From: Candidatus Scatousia excrementipullorum
Lineage (GTDB): Bacteria; Cyanobacteriota; Vampirovibrionia; Gastranaerophilales; Gastranaerophilaceae
Direction of reading: 5' to 3'
DNA: 17,720 nt
NCBI GenBank assembly: GCA_017694215.1
Contig: JADIND010000049.1
Coordinates: 1 to 17,720, forward strand
Shown in pieces: positions 7,892 through 14,591 of this stretch. Positions within the stretch are counted from its first letter, which is position 1. Each line of letters begins with the position of its first letter. The notes under the pieces were generated by a model that saw only the letters and a list, made by a program, of their open reading frames with translations, did not search any database and was not told where the DNA came from. A program made the position numbers and the translations under genes.

Positions 7892-7987
7892 CTTATTGCC
7901 GATGCTCGCGGCAGATAAGTTTTTCTGAGTGTTCCGGCTTTTACGGTTGCGGCACAGCTGATGATTTGCACATCAATTTCCTCTTAT
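7892..7987 (-). ncRNA. compact cobalamin-riboswitch-like aptamer
   Basis: Read on the minus strand the leader has, in order, the key strings of cobalamin aptamers: GAGGAA (7978-7983), GUGCAAAUC (7963-7971) within a GAUG/CAUC stem, CCGCAACCGUAA (7941-7952; family core roughly CCGCAACUGUAA), and AAGCCGGAACAC (7929-7940; B12-box type AGCCNGRANAC). The usual arms between the last two are absent. A later hairpin pairs CUUAU and UGCCG with CGGCA and AUAAG (7892-7919), and the same CUUAU could instead pair with AUAAG at 7983-7987, giving two competing folds. The spacing downstream of the B12-box-like string departs from the consensus. This is motif reading by eye; a covariance search (Rfam RF00174 and variants) was not possible. 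Confidence 0.55.
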
Positions 7988-7991
7988 AAAA

Positions 7992-8020
7992 ATCCTAAAA
8001 TAACCGTACATACATGTCAA
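7992..8020 (-). promoter_or_regulatory. candidate promoter of the riboswitch-led operon
   Basis: A perfect TTGACA (8015-8020), a 17-base spacer and TAGGAT (7992-7997) lie on the minus strand just after the stop of the HNH-like gene. The start point would fall near 7985, right at the edge of the aptamer-like region, so an additional upstream start is possible. Confidence 0.45.
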
Positions 8021-8032
8021 ACCTATGTTAAT

Positions 8033-9505
8033 TTATTTATCATTATTTAATGTCTTTCTTGCACTTTTTAAATTACTTTTGGCATTAGCCAGTATCCGCG
8101 TTGAATTATTAACCTTTGCTTTACGTATTTCTTTTTTATGATGAAGGATGTTTTTTTCGTCTTGTAACCTTTTCAATTCCTGTTTTAACTCATCTATTTT
8201 CTTATTATATTCACTTATTTCCGAATTTGTTTCCTGTAAACGGGTTTTGTTTTGAATATAACTTGCTTTTGCATGCTCAAGTTTTATCTCTGCTTCTTTT
8301 TCTTTATATTTCAAATATTTCTTTATATTTATTCTTAATTTCTGGTCAGTCACATCCAGAAGAGTTTTCTTAACTCTCTGCGGGTATAAATCATACCCCG
8401 AAAGTTTGTCGTGTCTGATAAACACCATTATTTTATTAAGCTGTTTTTGTAAATTTGCGGCAAATTCAGGAAATTTCTCCATTATAACAGAATACGCAAT
8501 GGTTGCACGCTCACTGTTACACTGTGCACAAAGACAGATACCGTTATGTTTTACGGCTTTGCCGCCCTCCGAATTCGGAACGATATGTTCAAAAGTCGAA
8601 CAAATATTATCCAGAATCATTCTAAGAATTTCTGTGTCATTTAATTTTGAGTAACCGACAATCAGGTTATCTCCGGAAATTTCTCTAACCGGCAAATTGT
8701 TTATTTGTTTTTGTATTTTAGCGGATAATTTTTTATCGGTAATGTTTGTTAGAAAATCTTTGTATAAAACCTCCAGCATAATTCGTTTTGCACTTTCCGG
8801 ATGGTTACCCGTTGTGATAATCCTATTTGCGGCTTTATTCAGATTAAGGAATTGTTCCCTCTGTTCCGCCGGCAATAGTTCTGCTGTTTTATCCAAATTT
8901 TTTAAGGCTTTGGTTTTTAAAAGGCTAAACTCTTCTTTTCGGAATAACCGGATTTTGTCATGGTAGTCAAAAACTTCTCTTTTACTGAATATTTCAGAAA
9001 AAGTACACTTAGGGTATTTTATTGCATAAATTTCCATATAATCAAGAAGTTCCTGAAACTCGGGTGACATCCTCTCTTTAAACGGTAAAAGCTTTTTAAC
9101 TACCTGCGGAGCTTTTCGGGTAACAGTTCTTGAAATATCAACAACTTCATTTATTTCTTTTCTGCCGAAATTTCCCATTCTTGATATTTTATAATTAACA
9201 TCTTTATCCTGTACAATGGCATAAAGTGGTGTTTTGGGATGCTTTTTTGATAAATTTACAAGAAATCTGAAATTGTTAGAATTTCTGAATTCATCAAACT
9301 CATGCCGCTGTAAACATGTCTTAGACCCTGCAAGAAGCTTATTAATTAATTCATCACGTTCAAGCAGACTCATCATTTTTTTGCCGCATTTTGCACAGGT
9401 CAACCCGGGAATATCTCGAACATCATTAAATGAACGTTTTGGCAGCCTGTAACCGAATACCGGCTGATTATTATAATTATTCAGGGTAAATAAATTTAAA
9501 AGCAT
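8033..9505 (-). CDS. HNH-nuclease-like protein with a large insertion and coiled-coil tail
   Basis: The 490-residue product has the pieces of an HNH endonuclease zinc fold in two blocks: CAKCG (Cys37, Cys40) near the N-terminus, then EHIVPNSEGG (Glu306, His307) and NGICLCAQCNSER (Asn321, Cys326, Cys329, Asn330). In ordinary HNH enzymes the first CxxC lies some 20 residues before the DH/EH step; here about 265 mostly helical residues intervene. Residues about 395-490 are a charged coiled coil. The His and the Asn positions of a ββα-metal site are present, so DNA cleavage is possible but unproven. The ribosome binding site CAGGAG (9518-9523) is 12 bases from ATG, rather far. No methylase or restriction partner is adjacent. 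An alternative role is nucleic-acid binding without cleavage. Confidence 0.75.
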   Translation of the reverse strand: MLLNLFTLNNYNNQPVFGYRLPKRSFNDVRDIPGLTCAKCGKKMMSLLERDELINKLLAGSKTCLQRHEFDEFRNSNNFRFLVNLSKKHPKTPLYAIVQDKDVNYKISRMGNFGRKEINEVVDISRTVTRKAPQVVKKLLPFKERMSPEFQELLDYMEIYAIKYPKCTFSEIFSKREVFDYHDKIRLFRKEEFSLLKTKALKNLDKTAELLPAEQREQFLNLNKAANRIITTGNHPESAKRIMLEVLYKDFLTNITDKKLSAKIQKQINNLPVREISGDNLIVGYSKLNDTEILRMILDNICSTFEHIVPNSEGGKAVKHNGICLCAQCNSERATIAYSVIMEKFPEFAANLQKQLNKIMVFIRHDKLSGYDLYPQRVKKTLLDVTDQKLRINIKKYLKYKEKEAEIKLEHAKASYIQNKTRLQETNSEISEYNKKIDELKQELKRLQDEKNILHHKKEIRKAKVNNSTRILANAKSNLKSARKTLNNDK

Positions 9506-9566
9506 ACTTTTTTAAAACTCCTGAAAAAAAATTTTTGCCAGTTTGGTTAAAGTTTATTAAGTCAAA

Positions 9567-9741
9567 CCATGTCATCCTGAAAGTGTAGAAAAAGCATTTA
9601 AGTTTTTTTAGTAATGTAGGTTTTGCTAATCTCTGATTACCGAAACATTTTTGTTGTGGTAAATTAAAATTTACCACAACCTACTGTTCTTTTTTATCCA
9701 GTCCGCCCCCTCACCCTAACCCTCTCCTGTCTTGGATTTAC
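9567..9741 (-). repeat. 175-base structured dispersed repeat, copy 2 (inverted)
   Basis: This is the inverted counterpart of 1-175, about 94 percent identical by eye. The palindrome at 9654-9679 is intact, but the second hairpin has one mismatch (GATTAGC in place of GATTACC, in repeat orientation). Most differences are clustered in the outer third near TTTCTACACTTTCAGG. Confidence 0.85.
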
Positions 9742-10200
9742 TCCACGCTCGCAGAGTATCGCCTCCGAGCTGCCGCTCTGCCGGCTTCATCTGCTCGCTA
9801 TCCGGACTATCGTCCGTCCGTAAATCCGCCCTCGGGCGAGGGAAAATAATGCCTCCTTTGTAAGGGAAGTGCCGCGTATGCGGCGGAGGGTTTTCCGATA
9901 CTTTGCAATCGTACAGCAGCCACGGTTAATGTTTCAGAATGACACGGGAAAAATCCCCCTTCCATTTCCCCCTTTACAAAAGGGGGCTAGGACTCTGCCT
10001 CACTTTTATTATGTCTGCCCCCTCTCCCTAACCCTCTCCCGTCGGGAGAGGGAATAGTATGCGTTATTGCACAGGCACTGCCCCATGCCCTTTTCTTCCC
10101 CTTTTAAAAAAGGGGGCCAAGGCGGTACATACTTTTTTATTATGTCCTGTCCCTCTCCCTAACCCTCTCACTCAAGGGGCGAGGGAATATTATGTGAGTC
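9742..10200. repeat. intergenic mosaic of short hairpin repeats, second block
   Basis: No gene is supported between 9506 and 10167. After the 175-base repeat there is a GC-richer stretch (9742-9828) and then a chain of units: CCCTC-GGGC-GAGGG at 9829-9842; a CCGCGTATGCGG unit near 9871-9882 that recurs at 17359-17370; CCCCCTTT/AAAGGGGG at 9968-9986; a perfect CCCTCTCCC/GGGAGAGGG hairpin at 10032-10052; a further CCCC/GGGG hairpin at 10098-10116; and the ACCCTCTCACTCAAGGGGCG module up to 10194. Bases 9932-9998 repeat 3485-3550. The final unit runs into the end of the CDF gene. Confidence 0.8.
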
Positions 10201-11076
10201 ACTGCAGGCGGCACATACAGGTTCTGCGTGAATTGATATAGTACAGTTTTGAAGTTCGGATTTTATTTTGTCCTCTATTTCGTCACAGATATTATGACAG
10301 TCTATCAAAAGCATATTTTCAGGAAAAATAAGAGTTATCTCAATTTTTCTGTCAGGACCGGAACGTCTGGCACGTAAGTCTTTGTATCCCCGAACATTCT
10401 CAGTTGCAGAGATAATATCTTCAATTTTTTTAAGCTCATTTTCCGGCAATGAACCGTCAAGAAGATTATTAAGTGTATTTTTTGATATAGAAAAACCTGT
10501 TTTTAATATAATAAGTGCAAAAATTATTGCTATAATCGGGTCAAGAATATGTATTCCCGTAATCTTTATTACTATAAGTCCAATAAGTATTCCAAGAGAA
10601 GTCAGAATATCAGTTCTTAAATGTTCCCCGTCTGCATACAAAGAAACTGAATCCGTTTTTTTCGCAACATAAAAAAGATATGAACTGACAAGAAAATTGG
10701 CTGCTACTGATATCGCCATAACAACAATGCCAAGTATGGATTCCGTTTCCATAGAATAACCAAAGATAATTTTCTTTAAGGATTCATATATAATAAAAAT
10801 TGCCGCGGCAACAATAAGCCCGCCTTCAATAAATCCTGACATATCCTCATACCTTCCGTGCCCGAAAGGATGCCCCTTATCCGCAGGCTCCGAGGATTTC
10901 ATAACCGCAAAAAACGTTAAAATAGATGCAAAAAAATCACTCAGCGAATGAATTGCTTCCGAAATAATACTTATACTGCCGGAAATACATCCGGCAATAA
11001 ATTTAAGCACTATTATTACTGCGTTAGAGGTTATTGAAAGCCCCGCTGCAATTTTTTTCTCCATAATTTTTTGCAT
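10168..11076 (-). CDS. cation diffusion facilitator (CDF) family metal exporter
   Basis: The 302-residue product matches CDF transporters, inner-membrane proton antiporters that export zinc and related divalent cations. Six hydrophobic segments are visible. The transport-site pairs are His43/Asp47 (AIHSLSD, helix 2) and His152/Asp156 (EHLRTD, helix 5), the HxxxD pattern common in zinc members. HPFGHGRYE (69-77) is the conserved loop, and residues about 205-286 form the cytoplasmic domain ending SIHAEPV. The last eight codons (HNIPSPLE) lie inside the neighbouring hairpin repeat, so the stop is supplied by the repeat. Two starts (11076 and four codons later) are possible and neither has a clear ribosome binding site. 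The exact metal is not shown. Confidence 0.92.
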   Translation of the reverse strand: MQKIMEKKIAAGLSITSNAVIIVLKFIAGCISGSISIISEAIHSLSDFFASILTFFAVMKSSEPADKGHPFGHGRYEDMSGFIEGGLIVAAAIFIIYESLKKIIFGYSMETESILGIVVMAISVAANFLVSSYLFYVAKKTDSVSLYADGEHLRTDILTSLGILIGLIVIKITGIHILDPIIAIIFALIILKTGFSISKNTLNNLLDGSLPENELKKIEDIISATENVRGYKDLRARRSGPDRKIEITLIFPENMLLIDCHNICDEIEDKIKSELQNCTISIHAEPVCAACSDSHNIPSPLE

Positions 11077-11159
11077 ACCAGTTATTATTACATTATTTTA
11101 AGCAAAAGTAAAGTTGAAATATACCCGATTGTCTAATATCTTTCATTAACGGTTGCGGA

Positions 11160-11165
11160 TATAAT
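11160..11165 (+). promoter_or_regulatory. candidate -10 box of the small HTH gene
   Basis: A perfect TATAAT lies 34 bases before the ATG at 11199. I see no good -35 box at 16-18 bases spacing, so the call rests on the -10 alone. Confidence 0.35.
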
Positions 11166-11198
11166 AAGAATTTACAGTATGCAAAATTCGGAGAGGTT

Positions 11199-11366
11199 AT
11201 GGATAAAACTAAACATAAAAACCTTACCCTGACTAAAAACGAACAACTTATCCTTGATTTATTACAACAGAATTGTGATGAGATTAAAATTACAAAAAAA
11301 CTCGGCATAAGCCGTCATACTTTAAAATCCCACAAAAATAAATTCATGCTTTTAGGCTTGCTGTAA
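11199..11366 (+). CDS. 55-residue LuxR/GerE-type HTH protein
   Basis: A short open frame encodes MDKTKHKNLTLTKNEQLILD followed by 35 more residues. From residue 11 on it follows the LuxR/GerE DNA-binding helix-turn-helix pattern: LTKNEQLILDLL for the opening helix, EIKITKKLGISRHTLKSH for the turn and recognition helix, and a final helix KNKFMLLGLL. GGAGAGG stands just before ATG. There is no receiver or ligand domain, so it is a stand-alone DNA-binding domain of the size of the family's C-terminal module. It is transcribed divergently from the CDF gene, whose promoter it might affect (inference). It could also be the remnant of a larger regulator, but the start and ribosome binding site look intact. 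Confidence 0.65.
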   Translation: MDKTKHKNLTLTKNEQLILDLLQQNCDEIKITKKLGISRHTLKSHKNKFMLLGLL

Positions 11367-11403
11367 AAGCCATGTCAAGAAGAAAGTTGAACCGGCAGAA
11401 AAA

Positions 11404-12099
11404 TTAGCTTCTCTTTAACGTAACGATTTTTTGCTTTGATTTAGAATCAACTTTTAAGGATTCAGTTATCTTTTGAATTGATTTGTTCACCGTCCAGCTG
11501 TTCAGAGATGTTTTTTTTAAGAAACGGAAAGTTTTCTGCGGATATTTTACATAACACATTGACACCGCCCACGCGACAGCCATCTTCGCATAATATCCGT
11601 CATGTTGTACCGCGTCAAGAATTTCTAAAACAGTATCTATATATTTTTCGTTGATGTAATAATCAAGCAAAATTACAACCCCGAATCTGACTTCAAACTC
11701 CTTTTTAGAATAAAGGTACGGCATTAAAAATTCCAGAAAATCATCTTCATTGCCTTTAACAATCTTCAATCCGCAGCAAAAACTGTCACAAACCGACCAG
11801 TTATCGATTTTAGGGATAAAAGATTTTATACGTTTTTTTACAGACTGATAATCTTCTTTTAAAAATCCGATAACCATTCCCTGCAGCATTATTTCTTCAA
11901 AATAATGCAGGTTTGATTCTTTAAGATATTCATTTTCGCCGTTATTTTTAACTATTTCTTTTGCGAATTTCCTCAACACCGGAAGCCTTACACCGAGAAT
12001 ATTTTCCGTATCGGGCAGAAGACCTGATGAAAATTTTCCGTACTTTTCATCGGATTCTTTAAAAAGCCTCTCTCTGACTGTTTGAAGATTGTAAGGCAT
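11404..12099 (-). CDS. AlkD-like DNA alkylation repair protein
   Basis: The 231-residue, all-helical product fits the AlkD family of HEAT-like DNA glycosylases, which remove N3- and N7-alkylated bases without flipping them. The family catalytic surface appears as DNWSVCDSF (Trp101, Asp105) and EVRFGVVILLDYY (Arg138); the N-terminal GVRLPVLRKFAKEI and EEIMLQGMVIG helices also match. The length is typical. The gene starts 7 bases after the ispF stop, with AAGGA overlapping the end of ispF, so the two form an operon driven from the ispF promoter. A role in repair of alkylation damage is family knowledge; activity on a given lesion is not shown. Confidence 0.88.
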   Translation of the reverse strand: MPYNLQTVRERLFKESDEKYGKFSSGLLPDTENILGVRLPVLRKFAKEIVKNNGENEYLKESNLHYFEEIMLQGMVIGFLKEDYQSVKKRIKSFIPKIDNWSVCDSFCCGLKIVKGNEDDFLEFLMPYLYSKKEFEVRFGVVILLDYYINEKYIDTVLEILDAVQHDGYYAKMAVAWAVSMCYVKYPQKTFRFLKKTSLNSWTVNKSIQKITESLKVDSKSKQKIVTLKRS

Positions 12100-12106
12100 T
12101 TATATT

Positions 12107-12583
12107 TTAATCCTTTCTTAACAGCACAACGGCATTTGATTCTATCGCAAGCTCCTGTCCGACCGCATCAAGATTTTCTTTTGTTTTTGCTTTTATTGAG
12201 AGCCTGTCCGGTTCCAGTTCAAGAATGCGGCACAAGACATCCTTCATCTTAGGAATATACGGCATCATTTTCGGTTTCTGGGCAATGATATTACTGTCAA
12301 TATTTTCAATATTCCAGCCGAGATTTTTGATTTTTTCATAAACTTTTTTCAAAAGTATTGTACTGTCTATATCTTTATACTTCTTATCCGTATCCGGAAA
12401 AAGAGTTCCGATATCGGAAAGGGCTAATGCACCAAGCAAAGCATCTATTATTGCATGAATTAAAACATCCGCATCGGAATGCCCGAGCAAACCTTTTTCG
12501 TGTGTTATTTTTACCCCGCCGATAATCAAATCCCTGCCGGAAGTAAGTTTATGGATATCATAACCGATGCCTGTTCTGAACAT
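12107..12583 (-). CDS. ispF: 2-C-methyl-D-erythritol 2,4-cyclodiphosphate synthase
   Basis: The 158-residue product is full-length IspF, a cytoplasmic trimer of the MEP (non-mevalonate) isoprenoid pathway. It converts CDP-methylerythritol 2-phosphate into the cyclic diphosphate with loss of CMP. The zinc ligands Asp9, His11 and His43 are present in GIGYDIH and SDADVLIHAIIDALLGA, along with LLGHSDAD, the FPDTDKKYK loop and the C-terminal KAKTKENLDAVGQ motif. GAGG stands about 6 bases before ATG. It is the first gene of a two-gene unit with the AlkD-like gene. The presence of ispF implies the MEP route to isoprenoids in this organism. Confidence 0.97.
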   Translation of the reverse strand: MFRTGIGYDIHKLTSGRDLIIGGVKITHEKGLLGHSDADVLIHAIIDALLGALALSDIGTLFPDTDKKYKDIDSTILLKKVYEKIKNLGWNIENIDSNIIAQKPKMMPYIPKMKDVLCRILELEPDRLSIKAKTKENLDAVGQELAIESNAVVLLRKD

Positions 12584-12608
12584 AAAAAACCTCTTTCATT
12601 TTATAAAG

Positions 12609-12636
12609 ATTATACCACACACGCCCGGCACGACAA
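12609..12636 (-). promoter_or_regulatory. sigma70-type promoter of ispF
   Basis: TTGTCG (12631-12636), a 16-base spacer and a perfect TATAAT (12609-12614) lie on the minus strand 25 bases before the ispF start and just beyond the stop of the XRE gene. Confidence 0.6.
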
Positions 12637-12655
12637 TGTATAAATTTTGCATATT

Positions 12656-12967
12656 TTATAATTCGCAGGCCATTTTGTATAAGTAGTTTAATTTTTTGTT
12701 ATCAAGACTTTCAAGAATTTTTGAAAGTTTTTTTAAGACCTCTTCTCTTGTAAGTTCTTCTTTAAAATCAAACAAATCAGAATATGTGATATTAAGAGCG
12801 AAGCAGAGCCTTTCGATTAAATCGGAAGAAGGAAAACTTCTTGCGGTTTCTATAAATGATATATGTCTGGGTGCGACATCAACAAGTTCCGCAAGCTGTT
12901 CCTGTGTAAGCCCCCGTTTTTTCCTTATTTCTTTGAGTTTAGACGCAAAAACTTTTTTAAGACTCAT
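12656..12967 (-). CDS. XRE-family helix-turn-helix regulator
   Basis: The 103-residue product has a Cro/CI-type HTH at about residues 8-65: LKEIRKKRGLTQEQLAELVD, then VAPRHISFIETARSFPS with a recognition helix, then LIERLCFALNITYSDLFDF. A short helical tail (72-103) may serve dimerisation. It is cytoplasmic and predicted to bind DNA as a dimer. GAGGAG lies about 4 bases before ATG. An inverted repeat GTACAA/TTGTAC at 12993-13016, just upstream, is a candidate operator for self-control. The neighbour on the other side is the truncated pilin-like gene. No toxin or phage gene is adjacent. Confidence 0.85.
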   Translation of the reverse strand: MSLKKVFASKLKEIRKKRGLTQEQLAELVDVAPRHISFIETARSFPSSDLIERLCFALNITYSDLFDFKEELTREEVLKKLSKILESLDNKKLNYLYKMACEL

Positions 12968-12985
12968 ATACTCCTCTTTTTATAA

Positions 12986-13621
12986 ATAATATGTACAATC
13001 TTGATATTTGTTGTACGTGCAAAAAAATCAGCGACAGTTTTGCTGAATACACTTACGGCGGTTCAGGCGGAATACGGTGAAACTGATTATTCAAATATCT
13101 TTCAGGATTCCATGAACGGTGATGAAACTGCCGATATTCTTGCAAGACATTTGAATGTTATTAAAAGATGCAAGACAGGTACAAACGGATGTCATGATTC
13201 GCCTATAAAACTTGCCAAACCGCAGGACAAAGACGGCAGCGGAACTGCGGGATATTTTGCCGAAGCCGGATTGAGAAGTATGGGGCCTTTGCTTGTACTC
13301 GCTGACGGAAGTGTCATTGCAGTAACAAAATATTCTTCCTGTAAAAGAATTTTTGAAGCTACAGTTACTGATGAAAACGGAAATGTTGTAACCGATGAAG
13401 ACGGCAACATTCTTAAAGAAGAACGTGTAGGGTATTCTTGTTTTGATTTGACGGTTGATACAAACGGGAACAAAGGCCCTAATCAGATTGGCAGGGACAT
13501 ATTCAGTATTTTTGTTGATCCGGATGGGCCGGAAAAAGGTTCAAGGGGGGATTTGTGGAATATTTTGTCTGCCGAAGAATTTAAGGTTGTTCCTTATACT
13601 CCCGGAACGCCGATTAAATAA
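12986..13621 (+). pseudogene. pilin/pseudopilin-like gene lacking its N-terminal signal
   Basis: From about 13020 the frame encodes AKKSATVLLNTLTAVQAEYG, a pair of cysteines (Cys57, Cys64 counting from a TTG at 13001), LLVLADGSVIAV, and DTNGNKGPNQIGRDIFSIFV. These features fit the C-terminal head of type IV pilin or type II secretion pseudopilin-like proteins common in this lineage. The prepilin leader and hydrophobic helix (GFTLxE type), which should precede residue 1 by some 30 residues, are absent: in frame there is a stop at 12983-12985. The only start is a TTG with no ribosome binding site. I read it as a 5'-truncated gene. It could still be a soluble domain. DENGNVVTDEDGNILKEE is a short internal repeat. 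Confidence 0.6.
12993..13016. promoter_or_regulatory. candidate operator: inverted repeat upstream of the XRE gene
   Basis: GTACAA (12993-12998) and TTGTAC (13011-13016) are perfect inverted halves with a 12-base spacer, 25 bases upstream of the XRE start. The centre-to-centre distance of 18 bases is somewhat under two helical turns. Binding by the adjacent regulator is inference. Confidence 0.35.
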
Positions 13622-13639
13622 CTATAAAACCTGAAATAA

Positions 13640-13675
13640 TTTTAAAAGGGGTATCTTCAGATACCCCTTTTAAAA
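13640..13675. terminator. bidirectional intrinsic terminator
   Basis: A 17-base stem TTTTAAAAGGGGTATCT pairs with AGATACCCCTTTTAAAA around a TC loop, between the converging pilin-like gene and speE. The A/T-rich flanks allow it to work in both directions. Confidence 0.8.
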
Positions 13676-13686
13676 ATCTTTTTGTT

Positions 13687-14538
13687 TTATAACAGCTCTT
13701 TAAGATAATTCGGTAATGCAAATCTCGAATTATGATAATCTTTGTTGTAAATTTTGCAGGATTTAACAATATCTTCATAACGGTCATCCGCAAAATATGA
13801 AAGCGGTTTTACTGTTTCGGAGCAAAAAGCCCATGCCCAGTAACCGCCCGGATATGTCGGAATGTTTGAGGTATATGTTGAACAGATTGGAAATACTTTT
13901 TTCAAGAGATTATACATTTTTTTGATTTCCTCTTTGTTAACAACAGGGCTCTCGGATTGAGCGGCAACAATTCCGCCTTCTTTCAGGGAATTTTTTACAT
14001 TTGTGTAGAATTCTTCCGTAAACAAGCCTTCTCCCGGTCCCATAGGATCTGTGGAATCTATCAGAACAATATCAAATTCGTTCTTTTTATCTTTAATATA
14101 TTCAATAGCATCAGCAACACAGATTTCCACTTTCGGATCATCAAGTCCGCAGGCAATAGTCGGAAGATATTTTTTGCAGGCATCAATTACCATACCGTCA
14201 ATTTCGCAAAGGACAACTCTTTCTACTGTTTTGTGTTTCAAAACTTCTCTGACGGTTCCGCCGTCGCCGCCGCCGATAACAAGAACTGATTTCGGACATT
14301 TATGGTGCATCATCGGAATGTGTGCAATCATTTCGTGGTAATGAAATTCGTCACCTTCGGTTGTCATCATTAAATCATCAAGCGTCAACACTCTGCCTAA
14401 TTGAGATTCTGTTTCAAATACTTCAACTTTTTGAAATTCTGACTGATCCGAAAATAAAACTTTTCCAGCTTTTATAGCAATACCGAAACCGGCAGGTGTA
14501 ATTTCGTGGTAATATCCGTTTTCAATTCCGTTTTTCAT
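13687..14538 (-). CDS. speE: spermidine synthase (aminopropyltransferase)
   Basis: The 283-residue product is a full-length SpeE, which moves an aminopropyl group from decarboxylated S-adenosylmethionine to putrescine in the cytoplasm. The nucleotide-binding signature GGGDGG is at 89-94 followed by TVREVLKH. The acidic residues Glu112 and Asp143 and the catalytic segment DSTDPMGP (Asp161, Asp164) are present, as is QLGRVLTLDDLMMTTE near the N-terminus. No speD, speA or speB gene is next to it here. AAAGGGAA lies about 9 bases before ATG. A minus-strand TATAAT at 14582-14587 is a candidate -10 box, with only a weak -35. Confidence 0.96.
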   Translation of the reverse strand: MKNGIENGYYHEITPAGFGIAIKAGKVLFSDQSEFQKVEVFETESQLGRVLTLDDLMMTTEGDEFHYHEMIAHIPMMHHKCPKSVLVIGGGDGGTVREVLKHKTVERVVLCEIDGMVIDACKKYLPTIACGLDDPKVEICVADAIEYIKDKKNEFDIVLIDSTDPMGPGEGLFTEEFYTNVKNSLKEGGIVAAQSESPVVNKEEIKKMYNLLKKVFPICSTYTSNIPTYPGGYWAWAFCSETVKPLSYFADDRYEDIVKSCKIYNKDYHNSRFALPNYLKELL

Positions 14539-14591
14539 CTATTAATTCCCTTTCTAAAATAAAGTAAAAAACCTCTAAAAAATTATACAAT

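Noticed and set aside
7941..7973. Ten-residue leader peptide (MCKSSAVPQP) with GAGGAA before ATG
   Set aside because: The same bases form the conserved core strings of the cobalamin-like aptamer, which explains the GAGGAA and the rest better than an attenuator peptide.
7892..7987. c-di-GMP-I (GEMM) riboswitch
   Set aside because: GCAAA-like strings occur, but the GNRA hairpin between them and the ACGCAAAGCC core are missing; the CCGCAACCGUAA and AGCCGGAACAC strings fit cobalamin aptamers better.
9477..9677. Minus-strand frame of 66 residues overlapping the HNH-like gene start
   Set aside because: It lies mostly in the 175-base repeat and reads through its palindrome, so it is not a gene.
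1..9741. Composite transposon bounded by the two 175-base repeats
   Set aside because: The segment contains pheT, no transposase is present, and related repeat pieces occur elsewhere in the window, so independent repeat copies are more likely.
9869..10241. Plus-strand open frames through the second repeat block
   Set aside because: Their translations (for example PLSLTLSRRERE) are typical spurious products of the CCCTCTCCCTAACCCTCTCC repeat module.
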